64,000 nt of DNA, taken from NCBI RefSeq assembly GCF_048269565.1, contig NZ_JBLXIK010000009.1, positions 1-64,000 of the forward strand, read 5' to 3'. The notes under the pieces were generated by a model. The model saw only the letters and a program-made list of their open reading frames with translations. It was not told where the DNA came from and did no database searches. Shown piece after piece: positions 62,012 to 64,000 of the stretch. Position numbers and translations under genes: made by a program. The first letter of the stretch is position 1. Every line of letters begins with the position of its first letter. This DNA is from Maricaulis sp048269565. Lineage in GTDB: Bacteria > Pseudomonadota > Alphaproteobacteria > Caulobacterales > Maricaulaceae.

Positions 62012-62783
62012 CCCGGCCGCCATCGCGCAGGCGCTGGGCGCGGCGCGGGCCGCAGGCCAGGCGTTTGACCCGCTGACACGTTTCGGACCGCTCAGCCTGG
62101 AAGCCGGTTATGCGATCGCGGCCCTTCGCTGTGATCCTGCTCAGGCGGCGGCCTACAAGCTCGGCGGCACGACCGGGGCGACGCGCACGGCGTTCGCGGT
62201 TTCGCGGGCCTATGCCGGGGCGCTGTGCGCCGATCAATTGATCAAGGACGGCCAGGACCTGCCGACGGGCCTGATCAATCCGGTGGTGGAGCCGGAAATT
62301 CTGCTCGCCTTTGACCGCCCCTTCGCGCCGCAGCGCGCCGCCCGCAGCGTCCAGGCGCTGCGCGACGAACTGGCCTGGGTCGGGATCGCGCTGGAAGTGC
62401 CCGCCACCCCCGTCAGCGGCCTGCCGCAAACCGGGGTCGGCTGGCTGCTCGCCGATTGCTGTGCCGCCGGCGCCCTGGTGGTCGGCGAACAGCTGTCGCC
62501 AGCGCATCTCGACACCCTGTCGCAGGCGCGGGTCACACTGCAGGTCGGCACGCGGACATCACAGGGCGAGGCCTCGCGGCTGCTTGATGGCGCGCTTGGC
62601 GCGATGTCCGACATCCTGGCGGTGTTCGGGCAATTGGGCTGGGCCGTGCCGGCGGGCATTCCTTTTGCAACCGGCGGGCTGGCCCCGGCGCTGCCGATTG
62701 GCGCGGGCGAGACGGTGCAGGCCGGCTTTGCCGGTCCGGGGATTGAGTTGTCGATATCGACCCGCCTGTGCGAAGAAGGCTGA
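61989..62783 (+). CDS. 2-keto-4-pentenoate hydratase / FAH-superfamily protein
   Basis: A protein of about 264 residues of the FAH/MhpD-like superfamily. It has the substrate loop AYKLGGTTGATRTAF (about 44) and the metal-binding acidic motif INPVVEPEILLAFDRP (about 86), then VGWLLADCCAAGALVVGE and PFATGGLAPALPIGAGETVQAGF near the end. Such enzymes hydrate or cleave 2-keto acids. The start is uncertain (ATG 61980 or 61989), overlapping the phosphatase gene. Finding one inside a sugar cluster is unusual. Confidence 0.78.
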   Translation: MASSGRSDPAAIAQALGAARAAGQAFDPLTRFGPLSLEAGYAIAALRCDPAQAAAYKLGGTTGATRTAFAVSRAYAGALCADQLIKDGQDLPTGLINPVVEPEILLAFDRPFAPQRAARSVQALRDELAWVGIALEVPATPVSGLPQTGVGWLLADCCAAGALVVGEQLSPAHLDTLSQARVTLQVGTRTSQGEASRLLDGALGAMSDILAVFGQLGWAVPAGIPFATGGLAPALPIGAGETVQAGFAGPGIELSISTRLCEEG

Positions 62784-62818
62784 ACGAGCGGGTCTGAACT
62801 GGTCAGGAGACACGGTGC

Positions 62819-64000
62819 ATGTGCGGAATTGTTGGCGTAACCGGTAACCCCGATGCCCGGGACATCCTGATGGAAGGCCTCCATCGGCTCGAGTACCGGG
62901 GCTATGACTCCGCCGGTGTGGCAATGATGGACGCGGCGGGCACGGTGCGGCGCGCCCGCGCGGCCGGCAAGGTGTCCAACCTCGCCTCCGAGCTGACCGG
63001 CGAGATCGTCGGCTGCACCGGCATCGCCCACACCCGCTGGGCCACTCATGGCGCCGCCACCCGCGACAATGCCCATCCGCACACCGCCGGCCGGGTGACG
63101 CTGGTACACAATGGCATCATCGAAAACTACAAGACGCTGCGCGCGGATCTCGCAGCCCGCGGCCGGGTGTTCGCGAGCGAGACGGATACCGAGGTGCTCG
63201 CCCACCTGCTCGACGCGGCCCTGGCCGATGGCGCCGACCCGCGCACCGCCCTGCTGTCCACCGTCGCCAAGCTGGAGGGCGCCTTTGCCTTCGCAGCCAT
63301 CATTGATGGCGAGCCCGACCTGCTGCTCGGGGCCTGCCGCGGCGCGCCGCTGATTGCGGCCATCGGTCCGTCCAGCGGCTTTCTCGCCTCCGACATCATG
63401 GCGATTACCGGCGCTGCACACTCCGTGGTCTATCTCAATGTCGGCGATGCCGTCATCGTGCGCCCGGACCAGGTCGAGGTCTTCGATGTTTCGGGACAGC
63501 CGGTCAAACGGCCGGCGACCGTGGCGCCGACCTCGCTGGTGCTCGCCGAGAAGGGCAATTATCGCCACTTCATGCAGAAGGAAATCTACGAACAGCCGGA
63601 AGTCGTCGGCCATACGCTCAGCGCGTATCTGGACCCGGTCGCCGGTCAGGTTCGTCCCCGGGACGGGATTGATTTCGCGGCCGCCTCGCGCCTGCTGATC
63701 GTCGGTTGCGGCACCGCCTCCTATGCCGGCCAGATCGCCGAATACTGGTTTGAGGGCCTGGCGGGAATGCCGGTCGAGGTCGATATCGCCTCGGAATTCC
63801 GCTACCGCAAACCGGCCTTCATGCCCAATGACATGGCGCTCTTCATCTCCCAGTCCGGCGAGACCGCCGACACGCTTGAAGCGATGCGGATGTGCAAGGC
63901 CGCCGGGCTGACGACCGTCGTGCTGGTCAATTCGCCGCTGTCGACCATGGCGCGTGAGGCTGATATCGTTGCGCCGACCATGGCCGGACCCGAGATCGGC
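62819..64000 (+). CDS. glmS: Glutamine--fructose-6-phosphate aminotransferase (partial)
   Basis: The first 394 residues of GlmS; the gene runs off the window end. The catalytic N-terminal Cys2 is in MCGIVGVTG, followed by LHRLEYRGYDSAGVAM, IAHTRWATHG, and VTLVHNGIIENY, marking the glutamine amidohydrolase domain (1-240). The first SIS domain begins near 285 with LLIVGCGTASYAGQIAEYW and IAPTMAGPEIG at the cut. CAGGAGA lies 10 bases upstream. It makes GlcN-6-P, the substrate of GlmM at 30.9 kb. Whether this is the sole copy cannot be told. Confidence 0.96.
   Translation, partial: MCGIVGVTGNPDARDILMEGLHRLEYRGYDSAGVAMMDAAGTVRRARAAGKVSNLASELTGEIVGCTGIAHTRWATHGAATRDNAHPHTAGRVTLVHNGIIENYKTLRADLAARGRVFASETDTEVLAHLLDAALADGADPRTALLSTVAKLEGAFAFAAIIDGEPDLLLGACRGAPLIAAIGPSSGFLASDIMAITGAAHSVVYLNVGDAVIVRPDQVEVFDVSGQPVKRPATVAPTSLVLAEKGNYRHFMQKEIYEQPEVVGHTLSAYLDPVAGQVRPRDGIDFAAASRLLIVGCGTASYAGQIAEYWFEGLAGMPVEVDIASEFRYRKPAFMPNDMALFISQSGETADTLEAMRMCKAAGLTTVVLVNSPLSTMAREADIVAPTMAGPEIG

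Noticed and set aside
62819..64000. Considered whether glmS is controlled by a glmS ribozyme
   Set aside because: The 35-base gap before the gene is too short for the ribozyme and lacks its conserved core.

Overview
The window is high-GC, gene-dense bacterial DNA. It most resembles an alphaproteobacterium of the Caulobacterales/Maricaulales type (Maricaulis-like); this is inference. The clues are a near-textbook CpdR cell-cycle response regulator next to an N-formylglutamate amidohydrolase, outer-membrane TonB-dependent receptors, a Wzm/Wzt-type glycan exporter, fucose and sulfotransferase genes typical of marine bacteria, and consistently GC-rich codon use.

Region 1 (1-25 kb) is mostly housekeeping. 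It holds a small serine hydrolase, mnmC (tRNA wobble modification), a WecG/TagA-family glycosyltransferase, and a cobalamin-riboswitch-controlled btuB-btuF-btuC-btuD vitamin B12 uptake operon. It continues with an ApbC/Mrp Fe-S carrier, tRNA-Val(GAC), a large TonB receptor paired with an exported S9 peptidase (probable peptide scavenging), cpdR, an XRE regulator, a HisN-type phosphatase and an exported methyltransferase-fold lipoprotein. It ends with an Hsp20 chaperone behind a structured leader, a pentapeptide-repeat protein, a shortened RibD-like deaminase, gpmA and kdsD.

Region 2 (25-36 kb) makes nucleotide sugars. rfbCBD diverges from rfbA (dTDP-L-rhamnose), followed by a UDP-glucuronate-4-epimerase-like gene, galU, glmM, ugd and a phosphomannomutase. 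Together these supply dTDP-Rha, UDP-Glc, UDP-GlcA/GalA, GlcN-1-P and mannose-1-P.

Region 3 (35.5-57 kb) assembles and decorates a surface glycan. It has two tandem membrane acyltransferase/SGNH proteins and a 1060-residue protein made of about 16 gapless 46-residue repeats fused to an FkbM methyltransferase. There is a SIS isomerase, a DUF115/MptE-like protein, three GT-B-type glycosyltransferases, gmd-fcl (GDP-L-fucose), the Wzm/Wzt ABC exporter, a 6-phosphogluconolactonase and two sulfotransferases. The inferred product is a sulfated, acylated, probably fucose-, rhamnose- and uronate-containing polysaccharide exported by the ABC route.

Region 4 (57-64 kb) is a tight run of a 59-residue small protein, a CMP-sugar-synthetase-like cytidylyltransferase, a Gfo/Idh oxidoreductase, a degenerate methyltransferase, a 2-hydroxyacid dehydrogenase, an IMPase-family phosphatase, a FAH/2-keto-pentenoate-hydratase-like enzyme and glmS (cut by the window end). 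This combination fits no sugar pathway I recognise. It and the repeat-FkbM protein are the most interesting parts of the window. No CRISPR arrays, insertion sequences, rRNA or phage genes were seen.
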